From an uncultured Pelagibacteraceae bacterium (lineage in GTDB: Bacteria; Pseudomonadota; Alphaproteobacteria; Pelagibacterales; Pelagibacteraceae), in contig CACONQ010000005.1 in assembly GCA_902628635.1 (NCBI GenBank), positions 1-54,864 of the forward strand: DNA of 54,864 nucleotides, given 5' to 3'. The translations under genes and the position numbers were made by a program. Shown here in pieces: positions 28,575 through 34,531 of the stretch; positions within the stretch are counted from its first letter, which is position 1, and every line of letters begins with the position of its first letter. The notes below the pieces were generated by a model. That model searched no databases. It was not told where the DNA came from and saw only the letters and a program-made list of their open reading frames with translations.

Positions 28575-29866
28575 CAGAACTAATTAATATTTTATCATAT
28601 ACCATTATTTTATCTTTGTTATTTTTCATGCCTTTTTTTAAAAAAAAGTTTTTAATATCAAAAAAAATATCGTTGGATGAATATGATCTTCCTGTATTAA
28701 ATATTTTATTTCTTACAAATTTATTTCTTATATTTTCAATATTTAATTTTACTATTTCTCAAATAACTAGCATATTTTATTCGATAATTTTTATATTCTT
28801 AATATATCTTTTTTCTAATTTTAAAAAACTTTTATTTCCCAAAAATATAATTTATTTTTTTATTTTTTATTCGATAATATTATTAATTTTTTCAATTGAT
28901 CTATCAAAAAATCTATTTTTATACTGGGATGCTCAAAAGATATGGTTACCAAAAGCAATTTCATTTTATAATGATGGTTTAATTATAGATTTAAAAAATA
29001 CCGCTTATTCACATTACTCATTTTTAGGATCACTCTTATGGGCTTTCTTTTGGAAAATTTCTGGTTCTGAGTATGAATATTTTGGAAGAATATTTTTTTT
29101 AGCAATATATTTGTTTGCCATTCTTAATTTATTAAGTTTGATATCAGTAAATAAGAATATTAAAATTATCTTATTTCTAATATTAACTTTAATAACTTAT
29201 GACTACTGGCTTTTTAGAGGGACCCAAGAAATTCTAGTTTTTTCGTTTCTATTAATTTTATCAAAATATCTATTTAATTTATTTGCGGAAGATAAAAATG
29301 TAATGATAAATCTGTTAAATATTTTTCTGTGTTTAAATTTGATAATTTGGACAAAAAATGAGGGAATTGTTCTCAGTTTAATAATATTATTTATTTTAAT
29401 TATTTTCTTTAAGGAAACTACAAAATTTAAATTAATTTTAATAACTATGCTTTTTTCTATGATATTGGTGCGGTTTTTAACATTTAAATTAAATGGACTT
29501 GACTTAGACCTTTCTAAAGATTTCGAATTTTCAAATATAATAAGTATTTTTTTTAACAATTTTACAATAATAAATCTAGCGCTTATTTTTAAATACATTA
29601 TTTTTTCATTATTTAAATTTCCACACATAGTTTTAAGCATATTTTTTGCTTTAGCTATTGCTTTTGATAAGCGTTTATTTAAAAAATTTATTTTTTTATA
29701 TGTCTATCTTTTTTTAAGTATATTTTTAATTTTCTTTATTTATCTTAGCTCTCCTCATGATTTAGATTTTATGGTAAGCACTGGATCTATGAGACTAATG
29801 CTTGAGTTTTCAGCACCAAATCTGCTTTTTATACTTATATTTTTTAAGAACAAATTTAAAATCTAA
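28571..29866 (+). CDS. Polytopic membrane protein, GT-C glycosyltransferase-like
   Basis: A 431-residue protein with about ten or more hydrophobic helices. After the third or fourth helix a loop reads YWDAQKIWLPKAISFYNDG, with an acidic residue and aromatic context as in GT-C glycosyltransferases that use polyprenyl-phosphate sugars. FRGTQEILVFSFLL and WTKNEG are further loops of that style. The sugar and acceptor are unknown, and a non-enzymatic membrane role cannot be excluded. Coupled (ATGA) to the small protein before it. Eleven bases after its stop begins the first tmRNA-like repeat. Confidence 0.6.
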   Translation: MTELINILSYTIILSLLFFMPFFKKKFLISKKISLDEYDLPVLNILFLTNLFLIFSIFNFTISQITSIFYSIIFIFLIYLFSNFKKLLFPKNIIYFFIFYSIILLIFSIDLSKNLFLYWDAQKIWLPKAISFYNDGLIIDLKNTAYSHYSFLGSLLWAFFWKISGSEYEYFGRIFFLAIYLFAILNLLSLISVNKNIKIILFLILTLITYDYWLFRGTQEILVFSFLLILSKYLFNLFAEDKNVMINLLNIFLCLNLIIWTKNEGIVLSLIILFILIIFFKETTKFKLILITMLFSMILVRFLTFKLNGLDLDLSKDFEFSNIISIFFNNFTIINLALIFKYIIFSLFKFPHIVLSIFFALAIAFDKRLFKKFIFLYVYLFLSIFLIFFIYLSSPHDLDFMVSTGSMRLMLEFSAPNLLFILIFFKNKFKI

Positions 29867-29877
29867 TTTAAATAATA

Positions 29878-29893
29878 GGGGCGTTCTGTTGCC
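29878..29893 (-). repeat. tmRNA 3'-end repeat, copy 1 (partial, 16 nt)
   Basis: GGGGCGTTCTGTTGCC on the + strand is identical to 33280-33295, the last 16 bases of the tmRNA gene (which reads on the minus strand). Identity ends there (next bases CGGCAAT instead of AGGTGCC). It marks the far edge of the accessory block and lies 11 bases after the stop codon of the membrane protein. Confidence 0.85.
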
Positions 29894-29938
29894 CGGCAAT
29901 AGATTAGAAATCGGCATATTTGCTCACTAATCAAAACT

Positions 29939-30013
29939 ACTTCGTTGTAAACTTCGTTGTCAGAATGACTTATTTTTTTTTAGTTGGTTCTTTGATCTTA
30001 CACTTCGTTGTAA
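29939..30013 (+). repeat. ACTTCGTTGTAA 12-mer repeats in the leader of the LytM-like gene
   Basis: Two tandem 12-base units (29939-29950 and 29951-29962, the second ending TGTCA) and a third at 30002-30013, all in the 166-base non-coding stretch between repeat copy 1 and the LytM-like gene. A near-identical 12-mer (one base fewer in the TTG) is repeated three times in the leader of the polysaccharide lyase. Function unknown: operator, recombinase arm site or RNA element are all possible. Confidence 0.75.
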
Positions 30014-30032
30014 AATTGATTAAACTTACTTT

Positions 30033-30896
30033 ATGAGAAGATTGTCTCTATACTTTTTTCTGGTTTTGATATTTTCTCTTTTTACATCGCATTCGTTTGC
30101 TGAGACTAAGATTAAATATAAGACTTATAAGAAATTACCATGTAAATTTAATGGAGCAAAAATAGATAGTCCTGCCGCCATCGCTTTTAAAAACTCTTCA
30201 AGATGCTCCAAAGCAAAAGGTTACCCACTAAAAAGAGGAACTTCTATTTTAGTAAAAAGAGGAACACCAGTGTTTGCTGTAACCGATATGAAATTATTGT
30301 ATGCAAAAGACAGGAGCGCAAAACAAAGAAGCAGAATTTATAACAAAACTCAAAAGAAACAGGGTATTGATTATATTTTCGATGATGTTGAATTAATGTT
30401 TGTTGATAAAAATCAAAATCAGATATTATTTTATCATCTGATGGATACACCCTTTGTGCCTGGTTTTGGTAAAGGAAATTGTGAAAGACCATTAGAATTT
30501 GGCACTGAAAAGTACAAAAGAAACCCAAATTATTGCGGAGGTTATTCTGACAAAATAATAAAAAATAAAATGTGGGTTAAGAAAGGCGATTTAATTGGTC
30601 ACTCAGGAACAACTGGAAGTAATAGTAAAGGTGACCCTCATATTTCTTTTTCATTTATAATAAATAATGAAAATTTAAGTGAGAAAGAAAAAAAATTGTG
30701 TGATTTACAAATAAAAAAAAATCTTAAACAAAAGGAGTGCAAAAAATGGTCACCACTTCATTGCTACCAGTGTTATTACGCCCCAGAAGCAAGGAAAGAT
30801 ATAATTTGGGAAAATTTTCCATCTGATAATTCTGACTATTATCTTCTACCAATTATTAATAAGAAATATCTTAAGGACATTGGTTATTACAATTAG
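30033..30896 (+). CDS. Secreted LytM/M23-like protein, probably degenerate
   Basis: 287 residues with a signal peptide (about 1-23, SHSFA cleavage). The core RGTPVFAVTDMKLLY ... MWVKKGDLIGHSGTTGSNSKGDPHISFSF has the arrangement of the M23/LytM beta fold (entry VxAxxxG, then VKKGxxIGxxGxTG and a pHxxF strand). However, the second zinc motif HxH reads HIS and no clear HxxxD first motif is visible, so peptidase activity is doubtful. Several Cys in the C-terminal part (LCDLQ, ECKKW, HCYQCYY) fit an exported protein. Its TAG directly precedes repeat copy 2. Confidence 0.6.
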   Translation: MRRLSLYFFLVLIFSLFTSHSFAETKIKYKTYKKLPCKFNGAKIDSPAAIAFKNSSRCSKAKGYPLKRGTSILVKRGTPVFAVTDMKLLYAKDRSAKQRSRIYNKTQKKQGIDYIFDDVELMFVDKNQNQILFYHLMDTPFVPGFGKGNCERPLEFGTEKYKRNPNYCGGYSDKIIKNKMWVKKGDLIGHSGTTGSNSKGDPHISFSFIINNENLSEKEKKLCDLQIKKNLKQKECKKWSPLHCYQCYYAPEARKDIIWENFPSDNSDYYLLPIINKKYLKDIGYYN

Positions 30897-30928
30897 AAAG
30901 GGGCGTTCTGTTGCCAGGTGCCCCGAAC
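30897..30928 (-). repeat. tmRNA 3'-end repeat, copy 2 (32 nt, exact)
   Basis: These 32 bases are identical to 33277-33308, the 3' pseudoknot of the tmRNA plus three flanking A. All four pseudoknot strands are present (GGGGC, GTTC, GCCCC, GAAC). Identity stops exactly after GAAC (here TTTG, in the tmRNA CCCG). It begins right after the TAG of the LytM-like gene. Confidence 0.92.
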
Positions 30929-30936
30929 TTTGTACC

Positions 30937-30952
30937 ATTATTCGCGAATAAT
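30937..30952. repeat. 16-bp perfect palindrome
   Basis: ATTATTCGCGAATAAT, nine bases downstream of repeat copy 2 and about 40 bases before the next ORF. It is the only GC-cored perfect palindrome noticed in the accessory block. It could be a dimeric repressor site or a recombinase-binding site; there is no direct evidence for either. Confidence 0.6.
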
Positions 30953-30984
30953 TTGAATTCAAAAGTCTTAAATTTAATTCAAAT

Positions 30985-31005
30985 GACGCCACCATGACGC
31001 CAAAA
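30985..31005 (+). repeat. GACGCC direct repeat, left copy
   Basis: GACGCCACCATGACGCCAAAA, itself an internal duplication of (AT)GACGCC. A similar 21-base string (GGCGCCACTACGACGCCTAAA, 32079-32099) lies near the other end of the same unit. The two bracket the three small genes of the middle islet. The first annotated start codon (30994) falls inside this repeat, which casts some doubt on that start. Confidence 0.55.
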
Positions 31006-31419
31006 GAAAGTCATAAATCAGAATTAAAATATATAACAATGAATTTAACAGTCATTTTCAAAAGATTAATTTTAGCATACTTACTAATTGCTTTATTTTT
31101 TATAATAGCTCCTTTTTTTGTTTCTCAGTCTCTCAAAGTAAGTTATTTTAATAATTCAGTAGATCTAGATAACGCATATTACTTATTATACATCGTTTGG
31201 ATGATAGTATCTTTAGTTAATCTTTATTTGCTTTATACTTTTAAAAAACCTGGCAAACAATTGTTTATGATTGTTTTTCTTGCATCAATTATCTTACAGT
31301 TATTTGGAGGCCCAGTAGCTTCTGATCCGATTTATTATACTTTAGAAGGATTAGGTTTGACTATTGTTGGAGCATTATTAATTATGCTTTATTATACACC
31401 AATCTCAAAAAAATTTTGA
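30994..31419 (+). CDS. Small four-helix membrane protein
   Basis: 141 residues from ATG 30994; an ATG at 31039 (residue 16) is an equally plausible start because it begins just before the first helix and avoids the GACGCC repeat. Four hydrophobic helices are evident (about 24-45, 60-82, 89-106, 118-135). The layout resembles small DUF4345-type membrane proteins, but I cannot confirm the family. Gene lies 66 bases after repeat copy 2. Function unknown. Confidence 0.55.
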   Translation: MTPKESHKSELKYITMNLTVIFKRLILAYLLIALFFIIAPFFVSQSLKVSYFNNSVDLDNAYYLLYIVWMIVSLVNLYLLYTFKKPGKQLFMIVFLASIILQLFGGPVASDPIYYTLEGLGLTIVGALLIMLYYTPISKKF

Positions 31420-31437
31420 ATACTTTAAAATAAAGAT

Positions 31438-31716
31438 ATGAGAAAAGTCTTTAAATATTTTTTCTTATCAATTATTTCTTTAATTACTCTAATTGTAGTT
31501 TTTGTGCCAGAGGATCCTGCATGGATAGATTGCTCAGATGAGAGTGATTTGTATAGATATGTTTATAACGGTTGGAAGGTAGATAAAGTTATTAAAGATT
31601 ATAAAGGTGAATATCCAAGAATATGGTTATCAAAAAACGATAGAATAAAAGCATTGAATTTTGGATGGAGATGTTATTATCTTGAGGGTGCAGAATTGAA
31701 TTTTAAAAAAAAATGA
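31438..31716 (+). CDS. Small exported or anchored hypothetical protein
   Basis: 92 residues, not recognised. One N-terminal hydrophobic segment (about 5-23) acts as signal or anchor. It is followed by a compact domain with two Cys (WIDCSDES and WRCYYLEG) that could pair outside the cytoplasm, and Trp/Tyr-rich strands (YNGWKVDKVIKDYKGEYPRIWL). It overlaps the next gene by four bases (ATGA), so the two are probably made together. Confidence 0.6.
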   Translation: MRKVFKYFFLSIISLITLIVVFVPEDPAWIDCSDESDLYRYVYNGWKVDKVIKDYKGEYPRIWLSKNDRIKALNFGWRCYYLEGAELNFKKK

Positions 31717-32045
31717 AAAAAATTTTTTTATTTTTAGTTTTAAGTTTTTTATTTAATACAAATTTGTACTCAAAAGGAACTGGAGATTATCCAGGAGGAT
31801 TTTGCTATACAGGTTTTGGGGGAGCGGCGTATGATGGTTTAGGTGGACCATGTTATGATGGTTTAGGTGGTGATGCATATTCAGGTCTAGGTGGTCCCGC
31901 ATATGATGGTTTGGGTGGACCATGTTATGATGGTTTAGGTGGTCCTGCATATTCAGGTCTAGGTGGTCCTTGTTATAAAACATCAAATGGATTTGCTGGC
32001 GATTGTCCAAAAGCTTGTAGATGTAAAGCTTGCAAAAAAAGATAA
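31713..32045 (+). CDS. Secreted octapeptide-repeat protein (Gly/Tyr/Cys-rich)
   Basis: 110 residues: signal peptide (about 1-20), then eight consecutive octapeptides (residues 30-93) of consensus (P/A/D)(A/C)Y(D/S)GLGG, and a Cys-rich basic tail with C98, C102, C104 and C107. Position 2 of the octapeptide alternates mainly between Ala and Cys (C31, C47, C71, C87). The repeat DNA is clearly less AT-rich than its surroundings. No function known to me; a structural, metal-binding or modified-peptide role is possible. Start overlaps the preceding gene by four bases. Confidence 0.75.
   Translation: MKKIFLFLVLSFLFNTNLYSKGTGDYPGGFCYTGFGGAAYDGLGGPCYDGLGGDAYSGLGGPAYDGLGGPCYDGLGGPAYSGLGGPCYKTSNGFAGDCPKACRCKACKKR
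31800..31991 (+). repeat. 24-bp coding tandem repeat, eight units
   Basis: Eight in-frame 24-base units encode the octapeptide array. Units at 46-53/70-77 and at 78-85/54-61 (residue numbering) are nearly identical at the DNA level, implying recent duplication. GGTTTAGGTGGTCC-type strings recur throughout. Unit number is expected to vary between strains. Confidence 0.85.
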
Positions 32046-32078
32046 ATTTTATTTCATCACAACAATCTCTTTTTTTAT

Positions 32079-32099
32079 GGCGCCACTACGACGCCTAAA
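32079..32099 (+). repeat. GACGCC direct repeat, right copy
   Basis: GGCGCCACTACGACGCCTAAA, an imperfect copy of 30985-31005. It lies in the non-coding stretch after the octapeptide-repeat gene and 42 bases before repeat copy 3. The pair brackets the middle islet just inside the tmRNA-like repeats. Confidence 0.5.
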
Positions 32100-32139
32100 A
32101 TAAAAAAGTAAATATTTTAAAATGATTATATAGGATTTT

Positions 32140-32154
32140 AAGGGGCGTTCTGTT
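32140..32154 (-). repeat. tmRNA 3'-end repeat, copy 3 (partial, 15 nt)
   Basis: AAGGGGCGTTCTGTT matches 33278-33292 of the tmRNA 3' end exactly, then diverges (TCTCG). It is the shortest copy; the 13-base core GGGGCGTTCTGTT is common to all four. Three bases after the divergence point both this copy and copy 2 run into GTACC. Confidence 0.75.
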
Positions 32155-32200
32155 TCTCGTACCTTGATTGATAATATACAAATTTAACACTTTTTCAAAA

Positions 32201-32236
32201 ACTTCGTGTAAAACTTCGTGTAAAACTTCGTGTAGT
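32201..32236 (+). repeat. ACTTCGTGTAAA tandem repeat x3 in the leader of the polysaccharide lyase
   Basis: Three head-to-tail 12-base units (32201, 32213, 32225; the last ends GTAGT). They lie in a 249-base non-coding stretch between the octapeptide gene and the lyase, which also contains repeat copy 3. They are almost the same as the 12-mers before the LytM-like gene, so the leaders of two neighbouring islets are related although the genes are not. Confidence 0.8.
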
Positions 32237-32294
32237 GTTTTGCTCATTTTGCTGATTTCTCGACTTCATTGCTCAAAAAGAGTAAATTTTCTTT

Positions 32295-33278
32295 ATGAAA
32301 AAACTATCTTTGTTGATCTCTTTAGTTTTGATAATTTTTTCCATTAATAATTTAAATGCATGGGAAAAAGTACCTGTTCCAGATTATGTAGATAAAAAAA
32401 CTAAATCACCTTGGAACTTTTATGAAAATTTTGAAGATCAAAAAATAGGAAAAATAAAATTAAATAAATTCGATATTAATGATAAAGGAAAAGGCAAAAA
32501 ACCTTTCAAAATTAAACAAGATACTGATGGCAATAAGTTTTTAGAGATAACTGTTAAACACGGTTGGAATAAGGGAAAAAATTATAAAACTGAAAGATCA
32601 GAATTTCAGACAAAAGGAAAAAGAGCACTAAATAAAGAAATATGGTATGGATTTAAATTAAGATTTCCAAAAGATTTTAAACATATTAATGACAGAGTTT
32701 TAATAAATCAGTTTAAAAATAATTTTGATAATATGAAAAAAAGTCCTCTAATGGGTATTCGATTTTATGAGGATGGCAATACTTTAGATATCGGAGGAGA
32801 AACAGGGGGTATTGCAACCAAAAAATGGAATAAAGAAGAGAATAAAAAACATGGGATAAGAGTTAGATATTTTAAAAAAAATGAAAATTGGAATTTATTG
32901 GAGGTGAAAACAAGAGGAGAAGATAAAAAGAAAGCATGGAAATGTGAGGGAGAACAAGAACCAGAATATTGTAAAAATTTTAATATAGAAAAAATTTTAG
33001 ATATTAAAGAATTAGGCGATTGGATAACTTTTAAGGTTGGCATTAAGAATTCAAAAAAAAACGATGGATTTGTTAAAGTTTTTAAAGATGACAAATTAAT
33101 TATGAATTATAATGGAATTACTTTTGACTGGAGTGGAAGTTATTATGCTAGTTATATAAGATTAGGTATTTATAGAGACTCTGATCCAAGCGGAGCAGGA
33201 TATCCAGACCAAGTAGCACACTTTGATGATTTTATTGTCGTTTCTGATAAAAAAACTTTAGACAAATATTTGGATTAA
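32295..33278 (+). CDS. Secreted polysaccharide lyase (heparin lyase I-like fold)
   Basis: 327 residues with a signal peptide ending near residue 22 (NNLNA). The body resembles the Polysacc_lyase/heparin lyase I jelly-roll family: FYENFEDQKIGK, KTERSEFQTKG, EIWYGFKLRFPKDF, ISINQF-like LINQFKNNF, and near the end SYYASYIRLGIYRD ... QVAHFDDFIV. Such proteins cleave acidic polysaccharides; the substrate cannot be told. Export and a sugar-cleaving role would be an accessory trait. The TAA stop shares bases with the tmRNA 3'-end repeat, so the gene runs convergently right up to the tmRNA. Confidence 0.7.
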   Translation: MKKLSLLISLVLIIFSINNLNAWEKVPVPDYVDKKTKSPWNFYENFEDQKIGKIKLNKFDINDKGKGKKPFKIKQDTDGNKFLEITVKHGWNKGKNYKTERSEFQTKGKRALNKEIWYGFKLRFPKDFKHINDRVLINQFKNNFDNMKKSPLMGIRFYEDGNTLDIGGETGGIATKKWNKEENKKHGIRVRYFKKNENWNLLEVKTRGEDKKKAWKCEGEQEPEYCKNFNIEKILDIKELGDWITFKVGIKNSKKNDGFVKVFKDDKLIMNYNGITFDWSGSYYASYIRLGIYRDSDPSGAGYPDQVAHFDDFIVVSDKKTLDKYLD

Positions 33279-33308
33279 AGGGGCGTTCTGTTGCCAGGTG
33301 CCCCGAAC
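33277..33308 (-). repeat. tmRNA 3'-end repeat, copy 4 (the tmRNA pseudoknot itself)
   Basis: The native copy. On the minus strand GTTC, GGGGC, a loop, GAAC and GCCCC interleave as an H-type pseudoknot ending the tmRNA. The same 32 bases recur at 30897-30928 and shorter parts at 29878 and 32140. tmRNA 3' ends are well-known integration targets, so this is the likely chromosomal attachment site. Confidence 0.85.
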
Positions 33309-33537
33309 CCCGTTACTTAATTAATAAATTAATTAAGCAGCAAGAGCAAATTTATCATTTGCAATTATAAAATAGCCCGTTACGGTGGAACAATCCCGAA
33401 CGAAAGAAAGACTTTTACACATCCGTCGATCCTAGTTCACCCCCATAAGTTGTAAATGGTGGAGGTGGTGGGTACTGCCCCCACGTCCGCAATGTTTATT
33501 ACGAAATTCGTTTATCGTCGTAGTTGGAAAACCAACA
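33280..33537 (-). ncRNA. ssrA: tmRNA, circularly permuted two-piece form (ssrA)
   Basis: Rescues stalled ribosomes and tags their products. On the minus strand the acceptor piece comes first: a hairpin at 33523-33536, the T-arm GTGGG-GGCAGTA-CCCAC, acceptor strand CACCTCC and an encoded CCA ending at 33457. A 12-base spacer (33445-33456) is removed. The coding piece begins at 33444 with GGGGGTGAACTAGGATCGACG, whose first seven bases pair with CACCTCC. The tag frame (33362 down to 33333) encodes ANDKFALAA-stop. A 9-bp helix holding the stop (33316-33337) and a 3' H-type pseudoknot (33280-33308) close the gene. Two-piece tmRNA is typical of alphaproteobacteria. Confidence 0.93.
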
Positions 33538-33542
33538 TTAAT

Positions 33543-33570
33543 AATATAAAACGTTATTTACTAGATTCAA
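33543..33570 (-). promoter_or_regulatory. Promoter of tmRNA
   Basis: On the minus strand TTGAAT (33570-33565) and TATATT (33548-33543) are separated by 16 bases. Transcription would start close to the GTTGG-TTTT-CCAAC hairpin that opens the RNA. It occupies the 43 bases shared with the divergent thyX gene. Confidence 0.5.
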
Positions 33571-33580
33571 TAAATTATTC

Positions 33581-34531
33581 ATGAAATTAACAAAAGAACA
33601 ACAACAAGAAATAGAAAGTCTTAAAGGTCAAAAAAATGTTACCAAACGTGTTGTGGCACCAGAATTAGAGAAAATTTTATTTGATGCCATACCTGTTCTT
33701 GATCATGGTTTTATTAGAGTAATTGACTACATGGGGGATGATACCTCGATAGTTCAAGCGGCTAGAGTCTCCTATGGAAAAGGCACAAAACAAGTTTCAA
33801 CGGACTCAGGCTTAATTAAATATTTAATGAGACACTGGCACAGTACACCTTTTGAAATGTGTGAAATTAAATATCATGTGAAACTTCCAATATTTATAGC
33901 TAGACAATGGATTAGACATAGAACAGCAAATGTCAATGAATACTCCGCAAGGTATTCAATTTTAGATAAAGAATTTTATCTTCCTTCTAATGAAAATCTT
34001 GCAGCTCAATCCAAAAATAATAGACAGGGACGAGGAGACATTATCAGCGGGGAGCATGCAAAAGAGGTTTTAAATCTATTAAAATCTGATGCTGAAAGAA
34101 CTTATGAAAATTATGAAAAAATGCTAAATCAAAAATACGATGGCTCAAAAATTGATGAAAATAAAACTGGACTAGCGAGAGAACTAGCAAGAATGAATTT
34201 AACTTTAAATACATATACACAATGGTATTGGAAAACAGATTTATTAAATTTAATGAATTTTTTAAGATTGAGAGTAGATCATCATGCTCAATATGAAATT
34301 CGAGCATATGCAGATGTTATGTTGGACTCTCTTAAAAGATGGGTTCCCATAACTTTTGACGCATTTATGGATTATAGAGTTGGAGGAACTGAGGTTTCTT
34401 CTAAAGGTAAAGGTGTAATTAATAAACTGATAAATGGTCAAAAAATAACAATGGAAGAGTCGGGACTCTCTAAAAGAGAATGGAATGAACTAATGAGTGC
34501 TTTCGATATGAGAGATAAAATAATTAATTAA
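33581..34531 (+). CDS. thyX: Flavin-dependent thymidylate synthase ThyX
   Basis: Makes dTMP from dUMP using FAD and methylene-tetrahydrofolate, replacing ThyA. The ThyX signature RHRxxxxxxxS is present as [11 protein letters not shown], followed by ARYS. Other family segments: [36 protein letters not shown] and [15 protein letters not shown]. 316 residues, as in the longer alphaproteobacterial form. Divergent from tmRNA and convergent (eight-base overlap) with the membrane protein that follows. Confidence 0.96.
   Translation: MKLTKEQQQEIESLKGQKNVTKRVVAPELEKILFDAIPVLDHGFIRVIDYMGDDTSIVQAARVSYGKGTKQVSTDSGLIKYLMRHWHSTPFEMCEIKYHVKLPIFIARQWIRHRTANVNEYSARYSILDKEFYLPSNENLAAQSKNNRQGRGDIISGEHAKEVLNLLKSDAERTYENYEKMLNQKYDGSKIDENKTGLARELARMNLTLNTYTQWYWKTDLLNLMNFLRLRVDHHAQYEIRAYADVMLDSLKRWVPITFDAFMDYRVGGTEVSSKGKGVINKLINGQKITMEESGLSKREWNELMSAFDMRDKIIN

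Noticed and set aside
29203-29640. 145-residue minus-strand ORF inside the GT-C-like gene
   Set aside because: Low-complexity Lys/Ile-rich mirror of a membrane-protein gene; no start signal.
30897-30928. tmRNA-like repeats as simple shared transcription terminators
   Set aside because: Copies 1 and 3 lack the GCCCC strand and cannot form the hairpin, and no T-tract follows; sequence identity to the tmRNA end fits an attachment site better. A minor terminator role for copy 2 is not excluded.
31800-31991. Possible CRISPR array
   Set aside because: Units are contiguous 24-mers without spacers and keep a coding frame; no cas genes are nearby.
31753-32010. Antisense ORF opposite the octapeptide-repeat gene (His/Asn-rich)
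   Set aside because: It is only the mirror of the 24-bp repeats on the other strand; the + frame has a signal peptide, sensible overlap with its upstream gene and a regular octapeptide.
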